Source: Lutjanus erythropterus
Taxonomy: Eukaryota; Chordata; Actinopteri; Lutjaniformes; Lutjanidae
DNA: 64,000 nucleotides
Direction of reading: 5' to 3'
Assembly (NCBI GenBank): GCA_020091685.1
Contig: CM034608.1
Coordinates: 3,219,590 to 3,283,589 of the forward strand
Both the position numbers and the translations under genes were made by a program. The notes beneath the pieces were generated by a model. The model was given only the letters and a program-made list of their open reading frames with translations. It made no database searches and was not told where the DNA came from. Positions 1 through 12,400 of this stretch are shown piece by piece (the stretch's first letter is position 1; each line of letters begins with the position of its first letter).

Positions 1-404
1 TTGGTTCACACAACTTCGGAACACACGTTGTCATTTACATACATTAAATGCCAAAAGTTACAGTGCAGTTACCTTACTGTAAATGGCATGCTTGAAAATA
101 TTGTAATACTGATTTTTTTCTCTCTAATGCCACAAATATAAAACCAGTTTGTCTGAAGAGCTATGAGTTGGGATTTGACCAACTAAGATTGATGAATTTG
201 CTCTCTCATCTTAATAAGAACATTCTCCTCTCAGCATTTGTTGTCCTTTAGTTTATGTACGTAAGAATCTAAATTTAAATCTACCAATAAACTCCCCTAT
301 CAAACTTTTTTGTATTCTTTTTCTTTGTGTTTTACACATGGAATCCTCTACAATTAAAGTTTGTTTTCCTTCAAACCTTCTTAAGAATATCGTCTGTTTT
401 TCAG

Positions 405-3400
405 TGAGACACTTCCAGTTGAATATCTGGGGGGGAAGCCCCTGTGTATGAATCAGTACTATGAAGTGCTGTCGTCCTGCCGCATCCCCGGTCTGAAGAG
501 AGACTCAATAGTGAATCACGCCAAGAGCTCCAGGCCCCCCAGACACATCACTGTAATCCACAACTTCCAGGTGAGGAGCACTGGTCCCCGTCCCACATCT
601 CTGTCGATCTGTTTAATGACAACTTGGTGCTTTGTCTCATAAAGAACAAACTATTATGAATAAGTAATAATCACAGCTAAAAATCAAGCTTCTGCTGCTA
701 AAGCAGTGAGAAAAACAACAAACAGTTTGTGCAAAAAAGGCTTGTGAGAAACAATAGCTGCTTGGCTGTTAGTGTGGTACCTATGATCTCTGTATGTCGT
801 AGCATCCTTGTGTACACATGGTTGTGTGAAAGTTGTTTCTACTACCATGGTAAGCAAAGTTATTCTACTGATTTGTAAAAATACACCCTTTTTTGCTTAT
901 CACTTGATTTTCAAAGTAGTGGTCTATTTTTGTTCCTCTCAGGATGCTGTAGCAACCATGATTCCATTTTTCTAGGAGATGGTCTGCTTATATTTTTTTG
1001 ATCTAATACTCTGAACTGAACCAGTTATGGACACAGTAGCTATGCGGCATTAGGTTGCCATAGTGATCTACTTAAAAGTGAATCTGTTTGTGAAAACCAG
1101 AGTCAAACCCACTAATTGTGCTCTGTGTTACAGGCCTCGGGTCTTCAGATTTTTATAATTTGTTGGGTCTGTTTTGGGATTTCTTAAAGTTTTTGGGTCT
1201 GGGAGACCATTGCTTGATGTCTTCTTCAGGTTTCCTGTTAGAGCTGCAAAGATTAGTTAAGTAATCAAAAGATAATTAAAATACCAATTAATAATTGATT
1301 AATCATCAGCAGTCTTTTTAAGTAAATATGTCAAACATTTTCTGTTTACAGCTTCTTAAATGTGAGTATTTGTTGCTTTTCTTTGTCATTTATGTCGTTA
1401 AATGAAGAGTCTTTGGGTTTTGGACTGTTGTTTGGACAAAAGAAGCAATCTGTTGATGTCACTTTGGGGTGTGGGAAATTGTGATGAACATTCTTCACAA
1501 TTTTTTGTGAAGTTTATAGACTGCTCAATTTATTGATTAATCATGGAAATAATCTAAAGGTTAATAATGAAAATAATCATGAGCTGCAGCCTTATTTCTG
1601 ACAATGTGTTTATGTTTGATTCAAGAGAAATGCTCAACAAAAATCTAATATATAAAAAATAAAATTAAAAAACTTGGTCTGGATGCATTTTAAAAAGTTT
1701 AAAAATGTTTCCTGATTCTGATAAGGAAAGATCTGATGATAGAACACATTAAAAAGATTTTTTTTAAATGACCAATGATTCATTGCCATCTTTGGATACT
1801 TGACCGTCTCTCCAATACTTCATTTTACAAGTCAATTCAAATCAGTTTTACTTAAATAGTTAATCATAACAGACATTATCTCAGGGCACTTTTCATACAT
1901 AGCAGGTCTAGACTGGACTCTTGCTAGCTGCTGCAGCTGTAATTACATCTGGTAAACTGACAGTTTTCCACTAAAAGCGAGAAGCCTGACTGAGCCTTTC
2001 TTTTTCTTTGTCTTCCTCCTCCTGGAATCAGTTCTTTGTGTTGGACGTCTACAACAGCGATGGAACTCCGCTGACTGCTGATCAGCTCTGCCTTCAGCTG
2101 GAGAGGATCTGCAGCTCCTCACAACAGACCAACATGGAGCCTGTCGGCATCCTCACCACCCAGCATCGAGACGCCTGGGGCAAAGCCTACGTTAACCTCA
2201 TCAAGGGTGAGTTCAGAGACTGCTGAGGCTGCTGAAGTCTGCTCAGATCGCTGACATCAAGTGTGCACAGAGCACTTTTTAAAGTTTCATAAAACAAGAG
2301 GTTAAATAAATTGTAGCTGCATTCAGCAGCAGGGTACAACTTAAATGTTGTTTTCTTTTGGTTTGTGGTCAGAAAGCTTTAAGTCAGTTTTTCCTTACCC
2401 CTGTATGAATTTTTGTATTTTTAGCGGTTATCAAATAACAGAAAAGATTAAAGTTAATTGTCATGTTCAGTCTAGGACTGCAAGGTCTACAAAATGTCAG
2501 AAAATAGTGAAAAATATCCATCACAGCTTCTCAAAGTTCAAGGTGACGTCTTTAAATTTCTTGTTTTGTCAGTCAAGTCAAGATATTCAGTTTAATATTA
2601 TAAATAGCAGAGGAAAGCAGGAAATCTCAGCATTTTGGTGAATAATGCAGCGTTTCTGCATAAAAAATAATTAACCATAAATGATTAATCATTATTAAAA
2701 ATATTTTTTCCTTAAAAAAAGTAAATTTTACCACTTGCCCGGTCAGATTATACTTTATCGTCCAGTATGGCATTTTACTTTCCCCACACAAGCTTTATTG
2801 TTGAGCCCTGATTGTAGAACTAAATTATGGAAGCATGTTTCAAAAATAACATTGAAATGAATTATAGTAACACAGGGATAAATCATTTCATATCCCTACT
2901 ATGCAAATTGTAACTAAATCCAGTGTGTAAACTGTCTGTATATCTCCATAAGTTACACTCTGATTACATACTGTAATAACTTAATGTTTACTTTGTGTGT
3001 GTGTGTGTGTGTGTGTGTACTTGATGTGTCCAGATAAGACCAACAAAGAGTCAGTGTCAGCCATCCAGAGGAGCATCTTCACTTTGTGTTTGGACGGAGC
3101 GATGCCTCGAGTGTCTGATGACATGTACCGCAGCTGTGCTGCCGTCCAGATGTTGCACGGAGGAGGCAGCCAGTGGAACAGTGGCAACCGCTGGTTTGAC
3201 AAGACGCTGCAGGTGACCCACAGCTGCTTTTTCTACACACAGTTAAAGTGTAGTTGTTAGTAATAGTTTAGCTAATGTTTCCCACAGCTGTTAGCCCTGA
3301 TGAGTGAGTGACACATTTTTAGACAATGTCTCCTCAAAGATGTTCATAGTGTTGCACTTATTTGTACGCATGAAAAAGTGACAAAAGCAGTTGTTTCAAG

Positions 3401-6400
3401 AAGGAGAAAAGTTGAGAAAGTTCAAACTCCTTTCTCGTTCTTTATAGAAATATTCAGTCAGATTCATGTGAACAAACTGTGCTGTTATCTGTGTTCAAAC
3501 ACCTCTATGACTTCCAGTGACACCATTCAGAACAACTATAAGACAACACGTGTTCTTTTTTAGTACAATCTGGCCTTTGAAGGGAAGTGAAGGTATTTTT
3601 TTAACCTGGACCCTCCCTGCTTCTCCAATGTCCGACCTCCCTCTCACTCCTCAATCAATATTTTCACATCTAATTACCTGAATGAAGGATTTATTTTGGC
3701 CAAACCAGAGTTGGAACATTGGAAAGATGAGCCAAGCTGTTTAGTTTGTTTCTATTGAATTTAAATGAAGTATGTTTTACAATGTTAAAATTACTGTTGG
3801 TGGGTGGATAAGTTTATAATAAAAAGTCTCTGTAGGTTTTCTTTCCTTAATGTTTGACACTTATTGTACAGACCAAATAAGTTTTTATGGAGAGGAGTAG
3901 ATCAGATCTTATTGAATTAATCACAAACTATTTTGATAAATAATTTTTCAGTTTGAGTTTTTTTTTTTAAAGAAAAAAGCCAAAATTCCCTGATTTCAGT
4001 TTCATAAATGTGAACGTTTTTGGTTTCCTTATGTACATCTTTATAAAAGTAATCTGAATATCTTTTTGATGTGAGTAAAACAAGACATTTGATGACATCC
4101 TGGACTTTGGGAAACAGTGCTTGACATTTTCCACTATTTTTCCACATTTTAAAACAAACAACTATCAATTGATTAATCGAGAAAATAATCATTCGATAAA
4201 GCGATGATAATATAATGGTTAGTTGCAGCCCTAGAGTAGATCCAACCACTCAGTGCATGATGGGTACAGCACAGCGAGTTGACAGATTGTTTGCTGTATC
4301 CGAATTTGCATATTCACAACTAGACCTCTAGTTAAAGCAGACTCATGAAACTCCGATCAAACATGAGACAAGATTCTGTCACTGCATTATCTGTTTCTTG
4401 CCTAAATTGTTTTCAAGAACATATTTTAGTGTACTCTCTGCCTGAAAAATGATGACGTTTTTGACCCGGCCGTCGTGTTGAAGAGATTTCAGCCAAAATC
4501 AAGCACTGCCCACTGGTAAAAGTGTGGAGTGTTGTGTTGCATCAAGATCCATCGGTGGAGGATTTGGTGCGTCTGCACCGTTAGAATAACAATCTGAACC
4601 GGTCAGTGGCAAATCAAACACTTTTAGTGGACACACTTTGATGATCCATAATGGCCCATAAGTCTACGTAGCAGCCCTTTAAATGGCTGACAGCTGTAGT
4701 GCTCTCACTCATTAGCAAGCAAGCAGAGCTCAGCTGAGCCCAGGACATCGCTCTCAGTGGGAGACTAAATGCTGCTTCACCAAGTTTGGTTTGGACTCTG
4801 GGCTAAACTAGTAAATCCATCCATGGACCTCAGAGCTTTACTAGTTTCATATTTGTCGAGCATATCAGAAATGTCCTCTGGGCTCAAACCATTCAGGGAT
4901 TTATAGACAAGAAGCAGCACTTTAATCTCTAAGTCTACAGCTGACAGGGAGCCAGCACAGAGATTTTAGGACTGGTGTAATATGAACTGTTCTCTTGGTT
5001 GGGCTGGTTAATATTTGAGCAGCAGCAGTCTGGATGAGCTGGTTTAATGTTTTTTTTGTTAGTTTATTAGTACACCAAGATTACAGACGTATTATCGGAC
5101 CAATTTCAAAAAGTGTTGTCTCTATTAGTTAATTAAACACAAAAACGTGGGAAAAAAGGATCCTGATCGAATAACACTGAAGTTGCCCTTTAACCTGGCT
5201 CCTGTCCTGCACCTGCTTTACCTTGAAAGACCTACAGTGCCTTGCAAAAGTATTCACACCCCTCTGCATTTTTCGTGTTTTGTTGCCTCACAACCTGGCA
5301 TTAAAATGGATTGTTTGAGGGTTTGCATCATTTCATTTACAGAACATGCCTACAACTTTGAAGATGTGATTTATTTATTTTTTTTATTGAGAAGCAAACA
5401 ACAAATAGGACAAAATAACAGAAAACTTCAACATGCAGCACTGTTCACTCCCCAAAGTCAGTACTTTGTAGAGCCACCTTTTACGGCAATTATAGCTGTA
5501 ATTCGCTTTGGATAAGTCTCTATGAGTTTTCCACATCTAGCCACACAGATTTTTGCCCATTCCTCAAGGCAAAACTGCTCCAGCTCCTTCAAGTCTGACC
5601 ACAGATTCTCAATTGGATTAAGGTCTGGGCTTTGACTCGGCCATTCCAACACATTTAAATGTTTCCCCGTAAACCACTCGAGTGTTGCTTTAGCAGCATG
5701 CTCATGGTCATTGTCCTGCTGGAAGATGATCCTCTGTCCCAGTCTCAAATCACTAACAGACTGAAGCAAGTTTTGCTCAAGAATATCCCTGTGTTTAGCA
5801 CCATGCATCTTTCCCTCAATTCTGACCAGTCTCCCAGTCCCTGCTGCTGAAAAACATCCCCACAGCATGATGCTGCCACCACCACGTGTCACTGTGGGGA
5901 TGCTGTTCTTGGGTTGATAAGATGTGTTGGGTTTGCGCCAGACATAGTGTTTGGCCAAAAAGTTAAATTTTAGTGTCATCTGACCAGAGCACCTTCCTTC
6001 ATACACGTGGGGAGTCTTGCCTTGCCTTTTGACAAACTCAAAACATTCTTTCTTATTTTTATCTTTAAGTAATGTCTTTTTTCTGGCCTCTCTTCCATAA
6101 AGCCCAGCTCTGTGGAGTGTACAGCTTATTGTGGTCCTATGGACAGATACTCCGGTCTCTGCTGTGGAACTCTGCAGCTCCTTTAGGGTTACCTTTGGTC
6201 TCTGTGTTGCCTCTCTGACTAACTCCCTCCTTGCCCAGTTCATGAGTTTTGGTGGCCAGCCCTCTCTTGGCAAGTTTGTTGTGGTTCCATGTTCTTTCCA
6301 TTTGATGATGATGGATTTGATGGTGCTTTGGGGATCATCAAAGATTTGGATGTTTTTTTTATAACCCAATCCTGACTTGTACTTCTCAACAACTTTGTCC

Positions 6401-9400
6401 CTGACTTGTTTTGAGAGCTCCTTGGTTTCATGGTGTTTTTTTGTTAGTGGTGCCTCTTGCTTAGTGGTGTTGTAGCCTCTGGGGCCTTTCAGAAAAGGTG
6501 TATATTTACTGACAGATCATGTGACACTTAGATTGCACACAGGTGGACTTTATTTCACTAATTATATGACTTCTGAAGGTAACTGGTTGCACCAGAACTT
6601 GTGCAGACCCATTACATGAAATTCAGATTAAAAAATACTTAATTTACAGATTGTCCTCACATTCACATTCAATATGATTTATTTACTTAACATTTTGACT
6701 TGATGATTTTGACCTCCCTGAAGGACTTGACTTGCTTAAACAGAACTAGAACTTTTCATGTAAATACCAGTGTAAAATTGATCATGTAATAATTTAACTT
6801 TAATAACAGATTCCTCAGGCTGTTCTCCTTCTTATTTTGTGTTTTGCTCTCTAAAAGTTTCCAACCTCTTTTCTCAGTTTATTATTGGAGCGGACGGGGC
6901 ATGCGGAGCGAACTACGAGCACGCTCCAGCTGAGGGCCCACCCATAGTGGCCTTGATCGACCATGTTGTAGAGTACACGTAAGTAGGTCAAAGATGATCT
7001 CGGCTCTGTGGGTGTCTGGAGGTTTTGAAAGGTCAGCAACGAGACGGAGAGTGCACAGAGACTCACAACAAAATCACAACATTCTGACAGGAAATCACAG
7101 TTAGAAAACCTTGACTTTGTTTTCTCTGACTGTGGTATTTGCTCTATCTCATGTATCATTTCTGTTCTGTCTTGTTCGTGGTAACAGGAGGAAGCCAGAG
7201 ATGATTCGGTCTCCCATGGTGCCTCTGCCCATGCCCAAGAAACTGCACTTCAACATCACGCCTGAGATCAAGAAGGACATTGAGGAAGCCAAGAACAGCA
7301 TGAACACGTGAGGGCAGATTTTGTAACTGCACTCAGTGACCAGTATAAGAAGTATATACAGTGGAGGACAAAATTATTGGCCACCCTATGAAATTTAAAG
7401 TTTTTTTCAAAATTTTCCCAAGTGCTTTTTTTAACAGAGCAAGGAATTTTAAACATAGCATTTCCAAACAACTAGTTTTCTTTAGAAATCATTAATTATT
7501 TCTATTTGCACACAATAACAGAACTATTTCAGTTTTTTTTTACCAGGGTCAGTATTAGTAGCCCTGTTAAGAACTGACCTTTGTAATGCTCAAAGCTTGT
7601 AAAATCAAGTTAAAACTGAAGGTTATCTTCTAATTTACACACAGTATAAAAACTTCAGTAAGGGTTTGAGCTGACACTTGAGAAAGCATCATGACAAAAA
7701 CAAAAAATCAGTTTAGACTTGAGAAAAAGAATCAGTGCTCACAAAGCAGGAGAAGGATTTACAAAGTTATCACAGTGTTTCCAAGTGTGAAGAACTGGAG
7801 TGAGAAGAACCATCAAGAAATTCAAAGAGAGCCACACAGTACAGAAGACAGACTGTAAAAAAACTAACGAGAGACGTGTCCAAAGACCCCAGAACAACTG
7901 CCAGGACAGGAGTGAATGACTGAGCCAAGTCAGGAATTGTAGTCTCAAAGAAGACAGTCACTAGAGTCCTGCACAGGAATGGACTGTGAAGAGACACCTT
8001 CAAGTCAGACTGAAGTATGCTAAGGACAACCTGGACAAACATACTGGAAGTGTGTCCTTTGATCAGATGAGATGAAACTAGAGCTCTTTGGCTACAGAGA
8101 CGTTGCTTATGTTTGGAGAAAGAATGGAGAGGCGTATAACTCAAAGGACAGCGTCCCCACAGTGACACACGGTGGTGGGAATATTATGATGAAGATGCTT
8201 CAGTGTGTCTGGAACTGGGAATCTCATCAAGGTGGAAGGAATCATGAAGAAAGAAGGATATGTGAAGATTTTGAAAGAAAAGATCAAGCAGTCAGCAGCA
8301 AAACTGGGTCTGGGTCGTCGCTTTGTCTCCCAACATGACAACAACCCAAAACACACATCACTCCTGGTGAAGAACTTCCTCCAGAAGACCAAAGTGGACG
8401 TTACTGACTGACCTGCACAAAGACCTGACATGAATCCCACTGAAAACCTGTGGGTTGAACTGAAGACCAGGGTCCATGTCAGAAGAGTCTGAGACTTGTT
8501 GAAAACTGCAACAAACGACTGCAGGCTGTTATCCAGCAAAAAGGACACACAACTGACTGTTAGCATCAGGGGGGTTAACAGTTTTGACCCTGGTAGTTTT
8601 TGTTTTTGTGAAATACTTTAGTTTCTGTGTGCAAAGTAAAATAATGTAAGCATCCAAAATAAAACTAGGATGTTTGAAAAGCTGTGTTTCAAAATTCCTT
8701 GCTCTGTTTAACAGCACTTGAGAAATCCGTTTAAAAAATGAAATTTTCATAGGGGTGCAAATAATTTCATCCTCATCTGTGCATATTTATACCTCATATC
8801 AGATGGACCTGGTCTCAGTTTCCTGACATCTCTCCCACCACAGGCTGGCCAAGGACCTGGATATGAGGGTCATTGTTTTTGGCCACTTTGGGAAAAATGT
8901 CCCAAAGGCCCACAAGATGAGCCCTGATGCTTTCATACAAGTAGCTCTACAACTGGCTTACTACAGGTAAGAGGCTGGAGAGTGGTGTGGATGGATGGAC
9001 TGTTTTTCATTCTAAGAATAACTTAAGAGTTTCATGTAAAAACACACAGTTAAGCTGCAGCAGAGATTCTTCTATCCATTAAGTGAGATGTGTTCCCTCA
9101 GTTTTTTTTTTTTGGTACTTTGCTACTTTAAAGGCGCTACGCACCCCTACATCCAAAAAAACAACCATAATAAACTCACAAAATGACAAAATAATGTAGG
9201 TATTAATAATATAATAATATTATAATTAAGGTAATGTTCTTACAACTATTTCCCTTTATTAAATTAAAGAATACAAGTGTACACCTTCGGGATTCAAGTG
9301 TCTCTCTTTAAAACTTTAGTTTAATGGCTATGATTAAAGCCTGGCAGCCGAGCACTCATCTCATGTCTGATATTTTTTTTTTGCAAAATAAGTTGAATTA

Positions 9401-12400
9401 CTTTGTTGAAATGTCTTACATGTAGTTCTACACCCTGTCTTCATTAAGTATTCAAGGTTTGAAAGAATATGCAAAATTTCAGTGTGGTGAATTTTTAAAA
9501 TCATCACAATTATGTTGCGTCATACTTTTAAGCTAGCTTTAAATTAAGAAACCTTTAATTTAAACCTCGGTTTAGTTTTTAACTCCAACTCTAGATTAAT
9601 TTCAGTTCTATTGCACCAAAACATGAGGAGGTTTAACTCTTAAATGTCCTCCTTTTTGAGATGGATTGAGCAAACTAATCAAGTTATTGTGCAACAATTC
9701 AACTCAGTACTTTATTGCTGTATCAACACAGGTGACAAAAAGACAAAATAGTAAAATTTCTCACTCAGAGAATCTGCAGTAGGGCTGGGTGATATGGCCT
9801 AAACTTTATATTGCGGTATAATTTGAAGCATATGCAGTAACGATATATATTGCAATATATTTTTTTCTTCTGTATATGTATGTGTGTGTGTGTGTGTGTG
9901 TGTGTGAAAATGACTGTTTCTAGCAGATACATTGCAGCAGAATAAACACATTTCTAAATAGTACAGAATGCCATTTTAAGAACATTTATTGTGCAAAACT
10001 TATTTAAAAAAATACAAAACCTTTCAAGTAATTTTAGTGTTTACGCTCCTTGCGTGCAGTGATTAGACTTTCTTGCACATCAGAGGTTGGTCACCAGCTT
10101 GATGACATCATTAACATGCGCTATCACAGTAAGCCGGTATAGTCATAATCTCTACTGTTGGCCAAATTCATATCATTTCTACCGTATACCGTTTATACCG
10201 CCCACCCCTTATCTGCAGTAACCATTTTAAACCTAGTTTTTACTCTGATTGGAGTTAATCTCAGTTAAATGAATCTTTGTTGAGACAACCTAGTCTTAAA
10301 GTTCTTTGTACATGTTAATTCTTACTATGAAGAGCAAGAGCAAAGTTGGTTGATTCTTAGAATTTGAATGCAGTAAAGCCAGTATTTTCTGAGTGGCTTT
10401 TTTTATAAAGACAGCAGTGACTCAGCAGCAGCAGCAACAGTGTTCCAGAGTTTTCTCACAGCTTCTGTCCTCTCGTCCCTGCAGGATGTACCGACGCTGC
10501 TGTGCTACATATGAAAGTGCCTCCCTGCGTATGTTCAGACTGGGCCGGACAGATACGATCCGATCAGCCACAAACGCCTCAGCTGCCTTTGTAAAAGCCT
10601 TTGATGATCCCAGGAAACAGGTCAGCTGACAGGAGACATTCAGGAGACTGTGTTTGTATTTACAGCAGCTGTTTTGTCAGTAAATCAACCAACTCGGATT
10701 ATAACCCATACCACGTGAAAGAAAAACAAAAACTGAGATACTGAGATGAGTCATTTAGCATAAATACTAAATGATAGAGCAGTCAGATTCAAACAGAAGC
10801 TACAGCTGTGTCACGCAACAGCTCATGACCACAGAGCCACATGACAAACACATCACTGGATACATCAAGTCCGAACAAGATAAAACCAGAGATGGAACAA
10901 AGACAAAGTGGTGATGTATAATGACTAACATTTATCCTTTTAAAGTCTCTGATTTTGGCTTGAAATAGCAAAAATGCGTACAAGATATCAAAGATGAGTC
11001 TCAATAAGCATCGACAAAAACCTGAGTGAAAATAAATGGCGTAACTGATGCCAGCATCTGCGCTCTCTTCACAGCCACCAGACTCCTTTGAAAACATCTA
11101 CTGTAATTTCCGGACTATAGAGCGCACCTGATTATAAGCCTCACCCAGTACATTTTTAAACGAAAATCCATTTTGTACATACATAAGCCGCACCTGTCTA
11201 TAAGCCGCATGTGCCCACATTGAAACATGAGATATTTACAAAGAAAGACGGTACACAGAAAGAGTTTTCAAAGTTTTAATAATGTACCTTAGCTTTTCTT
11301 TCCAAACAGTGCCTGTGACGCGGCAGTAACACAGCAGCAATACGGTAGTAACACAGGGCTGGTTAAAAAAACATACCTCACCATTGATTCATTTATCCCA
11401 AGTTTACGTGCAGCAGCTCTGTTTCCTTCTTTATCGGCCAGCTCGATTGCTTTTAACTTGAAAGCTGCATCATATGCATTTCTTCTTGCATTTTCCATGA
11501 TGAGGGTCTGTTCATGCTAATTTTATTCATGCACAAAGCGCGAAGTTACATTAAACTTGCGTCTTCCTCGACACATATATTCCACCTGTCTCACTCTTAC
11601 CTTTTCTGCTCGAGCGCCCCTGGCGGCCGTTAGAAAAAATGCATAAATTAGCCGCATCATTGCATAAGCCGCAGGGTTGAAAGTGTGTGACAAAGTCGCG
11701 GCTTATAGTCCGGAAATTACAGTAAGTAATTTTACCTCCCAGAACACAGGAGTTTACCACTGAAACCATCAGTCAGTTAGTTTGTGTAATTGTGTGACTT
11801 TGGTGTTCTAACTCATTTACTTGGATCCAAACTATCCAGCTTACTTGCTGTGGCTGAAGGCAGAGTTACACCAGCAACTCCTGTGTTCTGTGAGGTCAAA
11901 AGTTTTTTTAAAAGGAGTCTGGCACAACACAGCTTCAGTTCCCTGAGAGATGTTTTGTTGCACCTGTTTGATGGGACAATTTACATGAATTTTTCGCACA
12001 GTTAATTGTGTAATTTTCATAATAAGTGTCAAATTATAACCACAACCAATTCAAACCAAATGTCAGGAAAGTGCACAAAACTTAAATGGCAGTATTTCAA
12101 AATAGATGCTTATTATAATGTACTTACGATTCCAAATCACATAGTTAGAAGGCTTTGCTGGATTTGAGGTTTCAGTAGTTTTACTGGTGAGGAATTTCAG
12201 TGTTGGTGTTGTTCAAGGTTTCAAGTAAGATTTTTAAATGTATTTGAACAATAGTCTTGAACAAAAGCCTGATTGAGACCTATCCACATAGACTCAGTGT
12301 TGTGATTGCAGCCAAAGGTGCATCTACTAAATACTGACATGGAGGGGGTGAATATTTATGCAGTCACTTATTTTACATTATATATTTTTATTTAATTGAC

